Shown here in pieces: positions 10,560 to 21,867 of a stretch of DNA of 64,000 nt (positions are counted from its first letter, which is position 1; each line of letters begins with the position of its first letter). The notes under the pieces are model-generated. The model worked only from the letters and a program-made list of their open reading frames with translations. It made no database searches and was not told the origin of the DNA. Location: the NCBI RefSeq assembly GCF_019578655.1, contig NC_063262.1, positions 17,367,582-17,431,581 on the forward strand. Direction: 5' to 3'. A program made the position numbers and the translations under genes. This DNA is from Ricinus communis (taxonomy: Eukaryota > Streptophyta > Magnoliopsida > Malpighiales > Euphorbiaceae).

Positions 10560-10958
10560 ATGGCTTCATTGAAAAATCAGACTGATTCATTCAGAACTAG
10601 CGGTTCCAAGAACGTCTCGGTTAAAAGTTAAGACAATATCAAAGGCATGCAAAATCAAAAGGAAAGGTTGAGTCTTGGAACTCTAGTTTTCCAACCTCAA
10701 AATGTTAGCCGATCTCAGTTTGTCACAAATGATGAAATGGCAGAATATGTTCGAGATATCCTAACAACGAAGCTTGTTTTATCAGAAGTTGACTTACAAA
10801 GGGTAACTTATGTTGTGGCAACAGAAAACTATAAAGCTTTTCATGGCATGATCAACCAAATGGCTTCTATACTTAAGCCATTAATTAAAGGTAACCAACA
10901 TGCTCAAACAAAAGTCATGAATGGTCAAACACAGTTGAACTCAAGAACAGACAGCTGA
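10560..10958 (+). pseudogene. Gag-like ORF fragment of a retroelement
   Basis: From ATG 10560 the frame is open for about 23 codons, meets one TAA, and continues from about 10647 for 103 residues to TGA 10958. The peptide is polar with an internal segment FVTNDEMAEYVRDI and ends in a Gln/Asn-rich tail. No zinc knuckle or catalytic motif is present. Its place 50 bases after a primer-binding-like motif suggests the N-terminus of a Gag polyprotein. Related low-complexity reading frame continues in pieces to about 11330 before dissolving into stops. Confidence 0.45.
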
Positions 10959-11449
10959 CTAATATGTTAGAAGTAAGACTAAACTAAGATATGCAATATG
11001 ATAGTAGAAGGAGTTTCTAGAGGATGAAAAATCCAAATGAATGGCAGTATGGTTCGATCAATATACTGACGGGGTTGGAAAAAGGAGCTGACTCTAATAA
11101 TAGAGAAAATGTTGGGGTTAATTCAACAATTGGGCAGCAGAATCGGCTTGGAATAATTTTCACTTACAATTAGAATTGTCGAATGATAGAATTAGGAAGT
11201 GATCAAGAAGAAGAAGGATATCATAATCAATATCAGAACCCACTATTTCAGCCACCATCCTTACATCAATACAAAACTACCAAGTTAAAAGAGACTCTTG
11301 AAAGATGGGAGACGATGTCAGTGTTGACTTAAGGGCCAATTAACCTCTATTTTGATCTTAACATCAAATTGAGTGTTGCTAATTATTCCTTTGAATGTCT
11401 ATATGGTAGTGGTTCAAAGGTTCAATGATTGGATAAAGGTGGATTAAAC
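10959..11449 (+). other. Decayed retroelement DNA
   Basis: Fragments of open frame rich in Gln, Asn and Glu follow the gag-like ORF, for example around 11090-11330, interrupted by stops. No domain can be named. The right edge is lost where the LTR of the next copia element begins. Confidence 0.35.
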
Positions 11450-12345
11450 TTTTCAAGTTAGGTTTATAAGAAACTAGAAAGTGCGAGGGCACTTTACATT
11501 TAGTCAACTTGACTATCCACATGTAAAGTCCTCCTGGAAGCCTCCCAATCATCTCAGAACATAGTCAAAGAGTCTTCTCTTTGAGAAGCGCGAGGGTAGC
11601 TTTTGTAATTAATCCCGAGTTAGTGACCATTACACTGTCAACTGATAAAGCAGTGCCATATGTCAAGAGCCGTTGGAGTCACAACAACTATAATAAAAAA
11701 GTGTGAGGGCACTTTTCAAGTAGCCAGGTATTTTTGGCCAAGTCATTTGCAATAAATGAGGTATGAGCTATTTGTAATGACCAAAAGTGGGTAGTATGAG
11801 TATAAATACCCCTCTAAAAGTCTTAGACAAACAAGTATGTGACTTCTATAGTGCCTAATTTCTTGTAAATATATTTCTCAACTTTCTACACTTAATTATT
11901 TCTTTGTATAGTATATTAAGTTAAATTTTTCATTCAACTAAAGCTGTAAATGATCGTTGTGAGCCCAAGAAAATAAAAGGAATTGGTTGTTGATTTTCTA
12001 TTAAAACTTAAGGGTTAAGGAAATTAGTGTGAGATTGATTTATTAAGGGAAAAGGTTTAGTATTAGCCTATCAAAACACCAAGTTGTTGGTCGAGCTTGA
12101 TAAAAGCCAAAGGTTGTAACCAAGATTGATTATAGTGAAACACTCAAGTGTGATCTTAAGGAGTGGAAGTAGCGAGGATTGTTCTCGAACCATTATAAAT
12201 CCCTTATGTCAATCTCTTTACTCCCTCTACCTATTATTTTACCTCATTATTATGTTTTAAAGTCCTCAAAGGTTGATAACTTCACTTAATTCCAAAATTT
12301 GAAGTCACCGATTCAATGCCCTTCTTCATAGTTCCAAGGGATAAA
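11450..12345 (+). mobile_element. 5' LTR of copia element 1 (left edge approximate)
   Basis: The segment ends immediately before a primer-binding site and a copia gag ORF, so it must be the 5' LTR. It contains a good TATA box (gtataaatacccc, about 11790) with several gcgagggcac/gtgagggcac repeats upstream, consistent with an LTR promoter and enhancer repeats. The left edge is not defined because the matching 3' LTR is missing. Confidence 0.55.
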
Positions 12346-12347
12346 AG

Positions 12348-12360
12348 TGGTATTAGAGAT
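12348..12360 (+). other. Primer-binding site (initiator Met tRNA type)
   Basis: tggtattagaga is one or two changes from the TGGTATCAGAGC site complementary to plant initiator tRNA-Met, standard in copia elements. It is followed 43 bases later by the gag ATG at 12403. Confidence 0.65.
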
Positions 12361-12402
12361 TCATCACTCATTCTAAAGCTTAGTTGTGACTAAAGAGATC
12401 TA

Positions 12403-12645
12403 ATGGCAAGTAATGGAGAAGCTCAACACCTCAAAACATTCTTTGATGCATCTGATTATGTATTTTGGAAATCCCATATGAAAATCTCTTTGGATTCATA
12501 TGGTATTAAGGTTTGCGATTATATTGTTAAAGAACGGAAGCCTCCCACTAAAACAAAGAATGAAGAAGAAAGAATTCTTCCTAAAAAAGAATAGATAGAT
12601 GCTCATAAAAAGCAAAATCATAAAAATAAGCAAGCAATGCTATAC
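12403..12645 (+). pseudogene. Copia element 1 Gag, N-terminal part
   Basis: The reading frame from ATG 12403 encodes the N-terminal Gag region of SIRE/Tork-like copia elements, with the signature FFDASDYVFWKSHMKI followed by a Lys/Glu-rich stretch. A TAG occurs at 12591, after which the frame still reads as Gag (HKKQNHKNKQAML) up to about 12640. There the sequence changes abruptly to gypsy LTR-like DNA; Gag resumes at about 17220. The missing segment is only about 30-35 residues, so the gene was split by an insertion. Confidence 0.75.
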
Positions 12646-13740
12646 TTGTAAGTTTTCTATTAAAAGAAGAATTGATATCCTTGATATTACACATGTTTGC
12701 ATGTTTGCATGCTTGATTTTTAGTCGTTTTTAGGGCAAATTAAGTGTTTTTGTATTAGGATCACCCTGTTTTAGTTTTCTTTGTGTCTCAGGTGTTTTTC
12801 TAGGTACATCATCAAAGTTAGAGAGAAATTAAACCAAAATCGGGAAGAAGCGTATGAATCGGGCGCATTAGACTGTTCAACACATCCTGCCAACACGCCC
12901 GTGTTGAGGAGCACAGTTAGGGTCAAAGGGCGTGTCGAAATGCCTTACCCATAGCGAGAAGAAGCGATTTGCAACACGGTTTTTGAGAGTGACACAGCCT
13001 AGGAGCATGCCCGTGCTGAGTAGTACGGTCCAAATCCAAGTCGTGCTGAAGAAGGCCAGATGTAAAATTTTAGATCAACACGGCATGGATCTAGGATGAC
13101 CTGGTCAGCACAACCCAAATCTAAGCCCTGTTGGATCCCAAAACCTAATTTAAAAGAAAAAAAAAGAAAGAGAAAGAGATTCGAAGGACTGGAAATAGAG
13201 AACTTTGGGGTATTCTATACAGACTTTAAGAGCAGCCTTCCGAACGATCAAGAAGAGGAAAACAGAGATGAATTCCACTTTAACATCATCCAGATAACTG
13301 TTTTTAAGGATTGAATTGAAGATTCAAAGGAAAGAAGAAGGAGAACTTGAGCTGTAGAGATTGGATTCAGAGTTATTCAAGAGGAGATAGCATTTCCACC
13401 ATTTAAGAAAAGGCTGTTCATATTCTTGTCGATTCTTGTTTACTTTGTATTTGATTCTTGTATTAGTTTAATCATGAACATGTGTAACTAATCTTATTAA
13501 ACCCATTTGGGGGTGATCTTTAGCTATGCTAAGCTTGTTTTATGCTTAGCTGATTGGATTGTTGATTTAAGATTGTAGTTTCATTCGAGTATAATAAAAT
13601 CTATTGTTTCTTCTTCATTGTTGAATCAATTCGAGAACTCCTTTGTAATTGAGAAATTCAATTGAGTTTGGACAACTGCTTGTGTGATTTAGTGATTTAC
13701 ATCTTAAAGGTAAGTGTAATAACTTACTAGAATAAGAACT
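12646..13740 (+). mobile_element. 5' LTR and leader of nested Athila-type gypsy element
   Basis: This DNA interrupts the copia Gag. It has the look of an Athila-type LTR and leader: a start with atgtttgcatgcttgattttt, a middle stretch with repeated acacgcccgtg/acacgg motifs, and a long A/T-rich tail leading to a gypsy gag. Exact LTR ends, primer-binding site and partner LTR could not be identified. ORFs within (13096-13314) have no similarity I recognise. Confidence 0.5.
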
Positions 13741-13769
13741 AGACATTCTTTAGGTAGTTAAGGAAGCGA

Positions 13770-14660
13770 TTGAATGTAGAGGAGGAGGAGATTCAAATTG
13801 GGAAAACCGTAGATGAGAGTGAACTGGAAGACACTATAGTAGAGATGGCAGACGCCAACGATAACAATGAGAATAATCGGACGATCTATGATTTTGTGAA
13901 ACCATCACTGGAGGGGATGCGAATATGCATTACGAGACCGATTGTCAACGCTAATAATTTTAAAATAAAGCGTAATGTAATTCAGATGGTGCAGCAAATG
14001 ATTTAGTTCAGAGGCTTGCCAAATGAGGATCCTAACGTGCATATAGCGAGTTTCTTGGAGATTTTTGATACCTTTAAGATTAATAGGACAACAGACAATG
14101 CAGTTCATCTCCGCTTTTTCCATTTTCTTTGAGGGATAGAGCAAAGCGGTGGCTACAGTCACTACCTCCAAACACTATCACTATTTGGGACTTTTTGCCA
14201 GAGAAATTTCTTTTTGAGTACTTTCCTCCCTCTAAAACTACTAAACATAGAAATGACATATCTTCTTTTATGCAGTTTAACGATGAGTCGATGTACGACA
14301 CTTGGGAGAAGTACAAGGACCTATTGCGATGCTGCCCACACCATGGACTACCAATTTGGTTTGAATTTGGCTATTAAGCATATGGTAGATGCAGCTGCAG
14401 GTGGTTCTTTAAGCAGCAAGACACTAGAGCAAGCCTAAAGCTTAATAGAGGAGATGGCCATAAACAATTACCAATGGCACACTACTAGGAGCAGGACGAG
14501 ACATCAAGGGAGTGTACACTAGTTGGATGCCACTACAGCCTTAGCAGGTCAAGTGGAGTTATTATCCAAGAAGATTGTCAATCCAGATACCTTTCCAAGC
14601 ACTCAAGCAAGTTGTGAGTATTGTGGTGGCCCGCATTACAGTAGCAATTGTATATTGGGA
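13770..14660 (+). pseudogene. Athila-type gypsy Gag (broken)
   Basis: Piecewise translation gives a recognisable Retrotrans_gag protein: an N-terminal acidic region, the segment INANNFKIK-like (13940-13975), FRGLPNEDPNVHIASFLEI (14010-14065), then after a frameshift near 14110 the core RDRAKRWLQSLPP and FLFEYFPPSKT (14130-14240), and CPHHGLP (14335). A CCHC-type finger, CEYCGGPHYSSNC, is encoded around 14610-14650. The frame is broken by stops at about 14004, 14375 and 14436 and by at least two frameshifts. It would have formed the virus-like particle shell of the element; it is not functional now. Confidence 0.8.
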
Positions 14661-15538
14661 GGTATGTTTACTTCCTCGTCTTCATCTAACCTTTAGCAGG
14701 TGGACTATATGGGCAGTCAGCCTAGGCAGTAGAACAACCTATATAGCAACACTTATAATTCAGGATGGAAAAATCATCCGAACTTTGGATGAAGGAACAA
14801 CAACAACCAGGGGCCACCAGGGTTTCAACGACAGCAGCCGCAATAATATGTTCTCCCACCTCAGTCTTCTTAGACTCGAGAAAAAGGCTAACTTAGAGGA
14901 GCTGATGATGAAGTTTGTGTCCACTTCAGAGACTAGATTCCAGAAAATGGATGCAGTTCTTAGAAATCAACAGGCCTCTATTCAGAAATTGGAGAATCAT
15001 ATAGGCTAGATTTCTAAGATGATGGCTAAGAGGCAGCTGGGGACTTTGCCTAGCAATATAGAGTCCAACCCAAGAGAGCATGTGAATGCAATCACTTTAC
15101 GGTCAGGTAAGTATATTCCTGGTTCTTCTCCTGTTTCTAATAATGATGTTGATGCACAGGTAGATTCAAGCAGAAAGGTTGAAGATAACAAGGCGAAGGA
15201 ACCAGAGAAATAAGAGGAAAAAAAGATTCCACTAAGGGAATACCAGCCTAAAATTTTGTACTCTGCTAGGTTGAAGTAGGCGCAAGTCGAGCAGCAGTTT
15301 GGTAAATTTCTTGATGTATTTAAACAACTGCACATAAACTTACCTTTTATTGAAGTTATTTCGCAGATGCCTAGGTATACGAAGTTCTTAAAGGAGATCC
15401 TTAGCAACAAAAAAAAGTTTGAGGATTTGGCATTCGTGACGCTAAACAAGGAATGTTCGACGATTTTCTAGAATAAGTTACTAGAAAATTAACATGATCC
15501 AGGGAGTTTAATTATCCCTTGTGTTATAGGTGACTTAA
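14661..15538 (+). pseudogene. Gag-protease linker of Athila-type element
   Basis: Alternating frames encode Gln/Asn/Ser-rich spacer sequence typical between Gag and protease in this family, including a helical stretch with RFQKMDAVLRNQQASIQ (about 14935-14985) and NPREHVNAITLRSGK (about 15070-15113), a conserved Athila-type segment. Many stops are present. Confidence 0.65.
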
Positions 15539-15873
15539 CTATTAGTGATGCTTTAGCTAATTTAGGAGCTAGCATTAATGAAATGTTGTACAACCTGTTT
15601 GCTAAGTTGGGGTTGGGAGAGACAAAACCTACTAGGATAAGTATACAACTAGCTGATAGGTCAGTCAAGTATCCTAGGGGTATTATAGAGAATGTGCTTG
15701 CTAAGGTGGATAAATTCATATTTCCTATTGACTTTGTGATCTTAGACATGGATGGTGAGAGTAGTGTACCCTTGATTCTAGGTAGACCTTTCCTTGCAAC
15801 ATCTAGGAAAATTTTAGATGTTTGTGATGGAAAGCTTGAACTTAGGGTAGGGGATGAGACTATCACCTTTTGA
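15539..15873 (+). pseudogene. Athila-type aspartic protease, catalytic Asp lost
   Basis: An open stretch encodes the retropepsin domain: ALANLGASINEM (about 15553-15588), LADRSVKYPRGI (15649-15690) and PLILGRPFLAT (15769-15801), ending GDETITF at the TGA at 15871. In this family the active-site triad is DLGAS; here the codon is AAT (Asn), giving NLGAS, so the enzyme would be inactive even if expressed. The rest of the domain is intact over about 110 residues. Confidence 0.82.
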
Positions 15874-16118
15874 CTTGAATAATTCTATGAAAAAGTCTTT
15901 AGATCATATGATGATGTTGTGTATTCTATTAATGTACTTGATGATGTTGTTGAGACACTGTTGTAGGAAATGTTGGTTGAAGACCCTCTACAAGTTACTT
16001 TGCCAGTGGAAGATGAGCATGAGCTGTCAAATGAGAAAATGTTGGAGCAACTTGAATTTTTGTTAGCAAATGAGCCAAGCAAAGAGGATAATAAGTTTGT
16101 TATAATTGACTAGTAGGT

Positions 16119-16500
16119 GTGCAGAAGTTGAGGCCATCAATTGAGGAACCACCAGTTCTTAAGTTGAAAAAGCTCCTAAAGCATATCGACTATGCATATC
16201 TAGATAAAGACAACAGTTTGCCTGACATTTCAGTCCTAGACTTGACACCCCAGATGAAGGAGATGAAATTGCCCTCTTTAAGGAAGTATCAAAAGGCATT
16301 TGCTTGGAAGAATGCTAACATTCCAGGGATTAGCCACACTTATTGCTCACCTAAGATTCTTATGGACGACATCCACAACCTAGCATTTCAACCGCAGTGC
16401 AAGTTAAACTCGCACATGAAGGGAATGTCAATGAGTCCAGCTAAATGACTCGAGAAAAAAAAGAAGCGCTTTTGGGAGGCACTCTAACTTTTATTTTATG
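16119..16500 (+). pseudogene. Athila-type RT N-terminus fused to pol end (internal deletion)
   Basis: The ORF 16119-16448 encodes the segment just before and at the start of the gypsy RT: PPVLKLKKLLKHIDYAYL, then FAWKNANIPGISHTYCSPKI, and stops at 16446. Immediately after, 16450-16490 (agaagcgcttttgggaggca) matches the end-of-pol region found before the 3' untranslated part in Athila elements. The RT catalytic core, RNase H and integrase are therefore absent, as expected for a large internal deletion. The copy cannot transpose alone. Confidence 0.7.
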
Positions 16501-17215
16501 TTTTTGACATTTCGATCATTGGTTTTGGAACATCCACCCCTATCCCATCCTAGTAGGCTGGAAAGTAGTATAGCCCTACTTGAGGGGGTGTCATGAACAA
16601 TAAACTAGGGGCTACGAAGTGCGCCTATTCTATCTCGAACAAAGAACGAGGAAGGCCCTTAGGGGAATGATCTTCCTCCTCTTATAGTGGCTTCATATTA
16701 GTATTTTTTCCAAAAACTGATGTAATTATTGGCTCCGTGGCCTCATAATGGATTTATAAACATCCTAAACCTTAATTTCTTTCTCAATGACTCTTTTAGA
16801 TCCTCACTTTTCTCAATTCAACATTAATGGGCACTCTACTCAAGGGATCTTCCTAAGGAAGGCATTCGAAGGGAGACTATCCTAATCGAAACTCTTATAT
16901 GGTTCACAAATATAGGCTAAAGCGTGAGCCGTCCAAAGAAAGGCGTATATTCGAGTAATATAAAGTTGGGTTGGGCCTATAAAATAAAAGGCACACCTTA
17001 GAGGTTTGTATTCTAGTGTTTTAGATGTTAGAGGCCCTATTCTTCTCCTTAGGGATAGGGTTCAGCTCTTCCCATCGAATTGATTGATCAATGAAACATC
17101 CTTTTTACCTCCACCCAACCCCCTTACGTCAATCCCATGAGCTCAGAAGAAGATATGAAGTGACCACCTAAAGTGGGAGAGTTTAAAATTATACAACAGC
17201 ACATCAAATTTGTCT
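16501..17215 (+). mobile_element. 3' end of nested gypsy element, LTR unresolved
   Basis: A purine-rich tract ttgagggggtg at about 16579-16590 could be a polypurine tract, followed by TGTCATGAAC, a possible LTR start. The 600 bases that follow show no visible similarity to the proposed 5' LTR at 12646-13700, so either that 5' LTR is misassigned or a different LTR fragment lies here. The copia Gag resumes at about 17216. No gene seen. Confidence 0.4.
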
Positions 17216-18344
17216 GCCTTGCAGAACTATCATGAAGGTACTAAACAAGTTAAATAAAGAAAGATCCAAATGGATGTCATAGTGTATAAAATGTTCAAGA
17301 TAAAGCCAAATGAATCCTTGATCAACATTACCAATAGGCTGCTCACCATCATTAAAAATATGAGAAAGATTGGTAAGCATTATGAGCTTATGATATCAAT
17401 AACAAGATCCTTTGGAGCCTTCCCTTGGATAAATATGGAGCTAAAGTATCTAGCATTGAAGAAGCCAATAAAGACCTTGAAAAGATTCTAAGAAATATTC
17501 TAATAGGTAAACTTATCACCCATAAGATGTCATTGGTTAACAATGAATTTGATAAAGATAAGGGAAATAAGAAGGATCTAGCATTCAAAGCTAGCACAAG
17601 AGCTCAAAAGAGAAATGATATCCCAAGTGGTGATGATGACCAAGATAGAGCGCAAAGTGAAGATGGTGATGTGGCCTTGATCACCAAACATGTGAAGAGG
17701 ATTCCAGAGGCAAAGACAAGAAGAAGCTACAAGCCTTCTACCAACAAGAAATCTTCCTCCAAGCTTAAATCAAGTAAGGACAAGAAGGATGATGTAACTT
17801 ACTATGAATGTGGAAAGCAAGGACATATTAAACTGTATTGCCCTAAGTACCTAAAGAGATAGAAGGGAGATAAAGAAAAGAAAAAGGGCTTAAAGCCTAT
17901 ATGGAGTGATGCATCCTCAACCTCCAACATGGAAAGTGGTAAAGATGAGGAAACCAAATTTTTTTTAATCACCAACTTTGAGGATTCATATAAGGTATGC
18001 TCCACTTCTCACTCTTATGATTCATCTTCTTATTTTTCATCTAATAATTATTTTAATGATAACATTTCGAATGATAAGGATGAGCTTTTGCAAGAAATGC
18101 TTCCAAATTAAATTTTTATTAAAGCAAATGCTCCAAATTGAAAAAGGAACTTGAGGTTTTAAATAAGGAAGTTAGTTCTTTTAAAACTTCTAATGAGGAC
18201 CTAAGAAAATTATTGGATGATGTTTTGAAGGATAAATTGCTTAAAGAGAATGATTCCTTTAAAAATGAAGTTGAAGAGGTTAGGAATGGAATCTCCAAGT
18301 TTCACAAAGAGAAAGAATCTCTTGATACACTTGTTGTATCTTAA
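17216..18344 (+). pseudogene. Copia element 1 Gag, C-terminal part
   Basis: Gag resumes with NYHEGTKQVK and MDVIVYKMFKIKPNES (17270 on), the UBN2/DUF4219-type copia Gag core, with a frameshift near 17395 into LDKYGAKVSSIEEANKDL (17420 on). A zinc knuckle is encoded near 17800-17850 as YYECGKQGHIKLYCP; the first Cys of CX2CX4HX4C is Tyr (TAC), so zinc binding would fail. After a TAG (17860) come an acidic Ser-rich stretch and a Lys/Glu coiled-coil-like stretch (18138-18340), both usual for SIRE-type Gag. Confidence 0.78.
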
Positions 18345-18679
18345 AGACCATCAATTGTGAGACATGCACTTGGATTTAATGGAGAATCCTCATCCATATT
18401 TCTGACAAATAATGCTATAACATTTGCAAAGGCTACTCAACCTCAAATGGTTAAAATAACTCTTAAGGGAGCTTCAAAGGCCAAAGCACACACTCGACCT
18501 CCTATTCAAAAGAAGAAAGGGATCACTCCATAAGTGTCTATGGCTGGCCTAAAGGAACAAAGCATGCATACATGTATAGGGAAACAAAATTTAAGAAACA
18601 TCAGCTCATGTATGTGTGAAAATATGGCAAATGTGAAAAGGTTAAAACCTCAAGCAAAAATGGCAAAAAAGAATAATTC

Positions 18680-19090
18680 TCATCCTTCATAAAATCCAAA
18701 GGCCACTTGCCACTATTGCATCAAGATTGACCATGTGAATATTAAATGTAAAATTAGGAAGATGCATCTCTTTATGGATGACACTTCCGAGACTAACCCC
18801 CAAAGACCCAACCTTGTTTTGGTACCTAAAACTAAGTGAATTGACTTTCTCTTGTAGGTGTGTCTTAAATCCACAAGCACAAACCCTCGGTATGTCGATA
18901 GTGGATGCTCAAGGCATATAAGGGGAGACAAGAGCCTCTTTGTGAATGTCAAGAATTATAGTGGAGGCAAATTCACGTTTGGTAATGATGTCAAGAGTAA
19001 GGTAATTGGCATCAGTTCTATTGGAAAGAATGATTGCACTCTCATTGATGATGTTTTCCTAGTTGATGGATTAAGACATAATTTGTCAAG
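18680..19090 (+). pseudogene. Copia element 1 second zinc finger and protease start
   Basis: A second finger, CHYCIKIDHVNIKC (about 18708-18750), keeps all four CX2CX4HX4C ligands. Two zinc fingers fit the SIRE/Maximus lineage. The protease follows: YVDSGCSRHIRGD (about 18892-18930) with the catalytic DSG intact, then FGNDVKSKVIGI and LVDGLRHNLSS. Homology ends exactly at 19090, where the sequence turns into the LTR of another element, so protease, integrase, RT and RNase H of this copy are missing from the window. Confidence 0.8.
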
Positions 19091-19773
19091 TGTAAGTTAA
19101 TTATGTAAGATTACACACAAGTAAGAATAGGGTAAGGAATAAATAACAACGAATATGGCTCTTAGCAAGGTTGTTGATCAACCATAAATGTCTCTTAGAA
19201 AGGGTATTTATACCCTTTAACCAATAAAGAGACGTTAAAAATAGGTACTAGGCTAAATCTTTGCTTCCAGCTCTAGACAATGTATTAAATGCATTTTAAG
19301 AGCATTCGTGAAACTTAAAGTGGCAGTGGCTACAATCCATGTGGCACTCCGTGATCCATTATCTTAGAGTAACCATTGGCTATTTACTTGAGGTTTATGC
19401 AAATCGCTATCACGAAATCTGAGGTGTGGGCGAGATACCTACTGCCTTCTTGAATCTTAACTTATTAGGCATAATATGTCGGCTTGCGGTCACGAAACCT
19501 ACTGCCTTCTAAAATCACTTTTGCAGGCGCTATTCATGGCTCGTGGTCGCGATATGCCCAATTGCTTCAACGGTCAAGTTGATTATAAAAGTAGAATTTA
19601 CGACATGCTTGTGGCAGTTGCGATTTACAAGGCAATATTGGAAAATTGATTTAATTAGGTCCCAAAATGTATCCCTACAAAGAACACTTAAATCCAAGGT
19701 TGAATGCACTTAACTTAATTGTCAAGGTCAAAATCAAGAGTGCCTTGAGTCATGAAAAGACTTAGTTTAACAA
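19091..19773 (-). mobile_element. 3' LTR of minus-strand copia element 2
   Basis: The segment starts TGTAAGTTAAT at 19091, exactly where copia element 1 is interrupted, and ends gtttaaCA at 19773. Read on the minus strand it has a TATA box (gggtataaataccc, about 19200-19215). It is flanked at 19774 by a minus-strand purine-rich tract (aaaaaagacaaaga), as expected of a 3' LTR. No target duplication can be checked because the other end of this element is lost. Confidence 0.62.
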
Positions 19774-21354
19774 TCTTTGTCTTTTTTATTTTGACAATTA
19801 AGGTAGAGTTGGAGAGAAAAAAAATAATAAGCAAAATGCAATAAGATAGAATTGTCTCCACTTATATCATTAAAAAACTCCCCCTTTCTAGATGAAGTTT
19901 TTGAACCTAACTCCCCCTTGAGTTACTTATAATTCTCTCTTCTTTTATTTAACTCTCCTTTGTTATTTGGATTGATGTGCCATTATTAATATTATCTCCC
20001 TTGTTATCTATTTGAAATAATATTTTTATGTCAATTATCAACATACTTCTCTACTCCTTTATCAAAAGCGAAAACGAGAAAGAAATCACATGAGGACAAC
20101 AATTAAATAAAACAAGATAAGAAATAATGAAAGAGAAACAAAAGACATCCCAAGCCGAATCTCTATTCTCATCATCTTCAATCTCTTATTCTTCTTCACT
20201 AATATCCCATTCATCCACATCACATGAGGTTATCCTTATGGTCTTTTCTTGAATCTCTCTCAAATCTAAATGAAGATGGTGAAAAGCCTATAGGTCTTCT
20301 CCATTATCCTCTCATGCTTCTCCATAAACTTGAGCACTTTTTCTTCAAACCCTTCACTATCCCCTAGAGGCTTAAGGGTGCACTTTTGCCTCTACACCTC
20401 CTTCTTCTTAGACCACTACCCTAGTCCTCTTGGATGCTCTCTTAGGACCTTCATACCCACCTAGAATGTATTATAGGTATTGGTCAATGTGATGGCTCTA
20501 GAGTGGAGTAGGTAATCAATATCAAGAAGGTTTGCATTATGGGTTAATTTGGTTAAGGGGATTTGCTTTAGGTTTAAAGGAAAAGCATTGCAATATTTTG
20601 CAATTAGGGTTACTTGAGATGGAAGAAGAATAAGACCTTTAGATTTATTTCCTAAAGAGATGAAATGGTCAATGAGGAATTAGGAGGTTTGGATTTTCTT
20701 GTGGTTTACCATCCCATGGTGAAAGAAAAGACCCTTTTGGCTTACCTTTGCATTACCACCACCTTTAGAATTGATGGTGAAGGTGATGATCTGGTGAAGG
20801 AACCAAACATGAAGGAAATTGAATTTGTTTACTAAGGAGGATTTGGATCAAACCTTGTTTTAATGGAGATGGTGGATGAAAACTGATGGAAAGAGCACTC
20901 CACGTCAATCATGTGGAAGTAGCCATGCACATGAAACTTGAAGACTTATGATAGGAATTGTAGGTTTCATCAATTAACTCCCCAATAGCAAAAATACTAT
21001 GATAAGTTGAATTAGAAGAAAACTAGAAATTACCAATTTAATCCACAAATTCGGATCGTTCAAAGATTGAAGTAAGAAGATAGATGCTACTTAACCCCTT
21101 TACCAACAAGGATAAAGATATCAAGATAGACTTTGAATTTCCTCTTATACCACAAACAAGATAGTTTGATAAATAACAAGAAAATAAAGATTTAGATTTT
21201 GACACCACAAGCTAGAATAAAGCTTGATAAGTCACAAAGTTCATGCAAGAAATTAAAGACAAAATTCCTCATAATAAAACTTAAACAAAGTTATAATTCA
21301 TATATCAAATTCAATCTCCTCCAAAGAAAGAAAAGGACTTGTTTATATAGAGTA
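19774..21354 (-). mobile_element. Internal remnant of copia element 2
   Basis: Next to the LTR the minus strand carries aactcaagggggagtt and agaaagggggagtttt (about 19880-19925), the repeated GGGGGAG motifs that sit before the 3' LTR in SIRE-like copia elements. Further right, 20160-20960 on the minus strand keeps open pieces with ordinary composition (for example FEEKVLKFMEKHERIMEKT, about 20280-20340) interrupted by stops; I do not recognise the protein, which could be the extra 3' ORF known in this lineage. No polymerase domain is visible. Confidence 0.5.
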
Positions 21355-21648
21355 CAAGTCCATGCACACACTACTAAAATAGACTCACACACATAGGATT
21401 ACTTTTACTCTTAAATGGCCTTAGTAACCACTATCCACATTAGTAGCCATTACTTGATATTAATTACCCTATTAACTTATATATGGTGGCTCTTAATAAC
21501 CACTACCTACAAGTCCATGCACACACTACTAGAATAGACTCACACACATAGGATTACTTTTACTCTTAAATGGCCTTAGTAACCACTACCCACATTAGTA
21601 GCCATTACTTGGTATTAATTACCCCATTAACTTGTATATGGTGGCTAC
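21355..21648. repeat. Tandem duplication, 155-base unit, two copies
   Basis: 21355-21509 and 21510-21648 are nearly identical direct copies, both beginning caagtccatgcacacac and running to tatatggtggct. Only a handful of differences separate them, so the duplication is recent compared with the surrounding decayed elements. Confidence 0.9.
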
Positions 21649-21867
21649 ATGTAACCCTAATTGTTATTAACACAAAAACAAGTTAAATATTATTCCTTGG
21701 GCCTCCACAGATGCCTTATTGGGTTGAAATTCTTGGGCTTTCCAAATGTCCCTAATTAAACCTAATATGGCTTCTTGAAGCTTCTTAGATTTGGATCTTG
21801 TGATTGGGCCTTCTTGTACTATTAATGGATCTTAGATCTCTTTAAGCTTTGAACTTGGATTCACATC
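21649..21867. other. Non-coding remnant between copia element 2 and an LTR
   Basis: No gene or known motif. The junction at about 21868 is where homology to the Tekay-type LTRs begins abruptly. Confidence 0.4.

Noticed and set aside
13096..13314. 72-codon Lys/Arg-rich ORF
   Set aside because: It lies in the presumed LTR/leader of the Athila-type element and has no domain; its basic composition comes from an A/G-rich tract.
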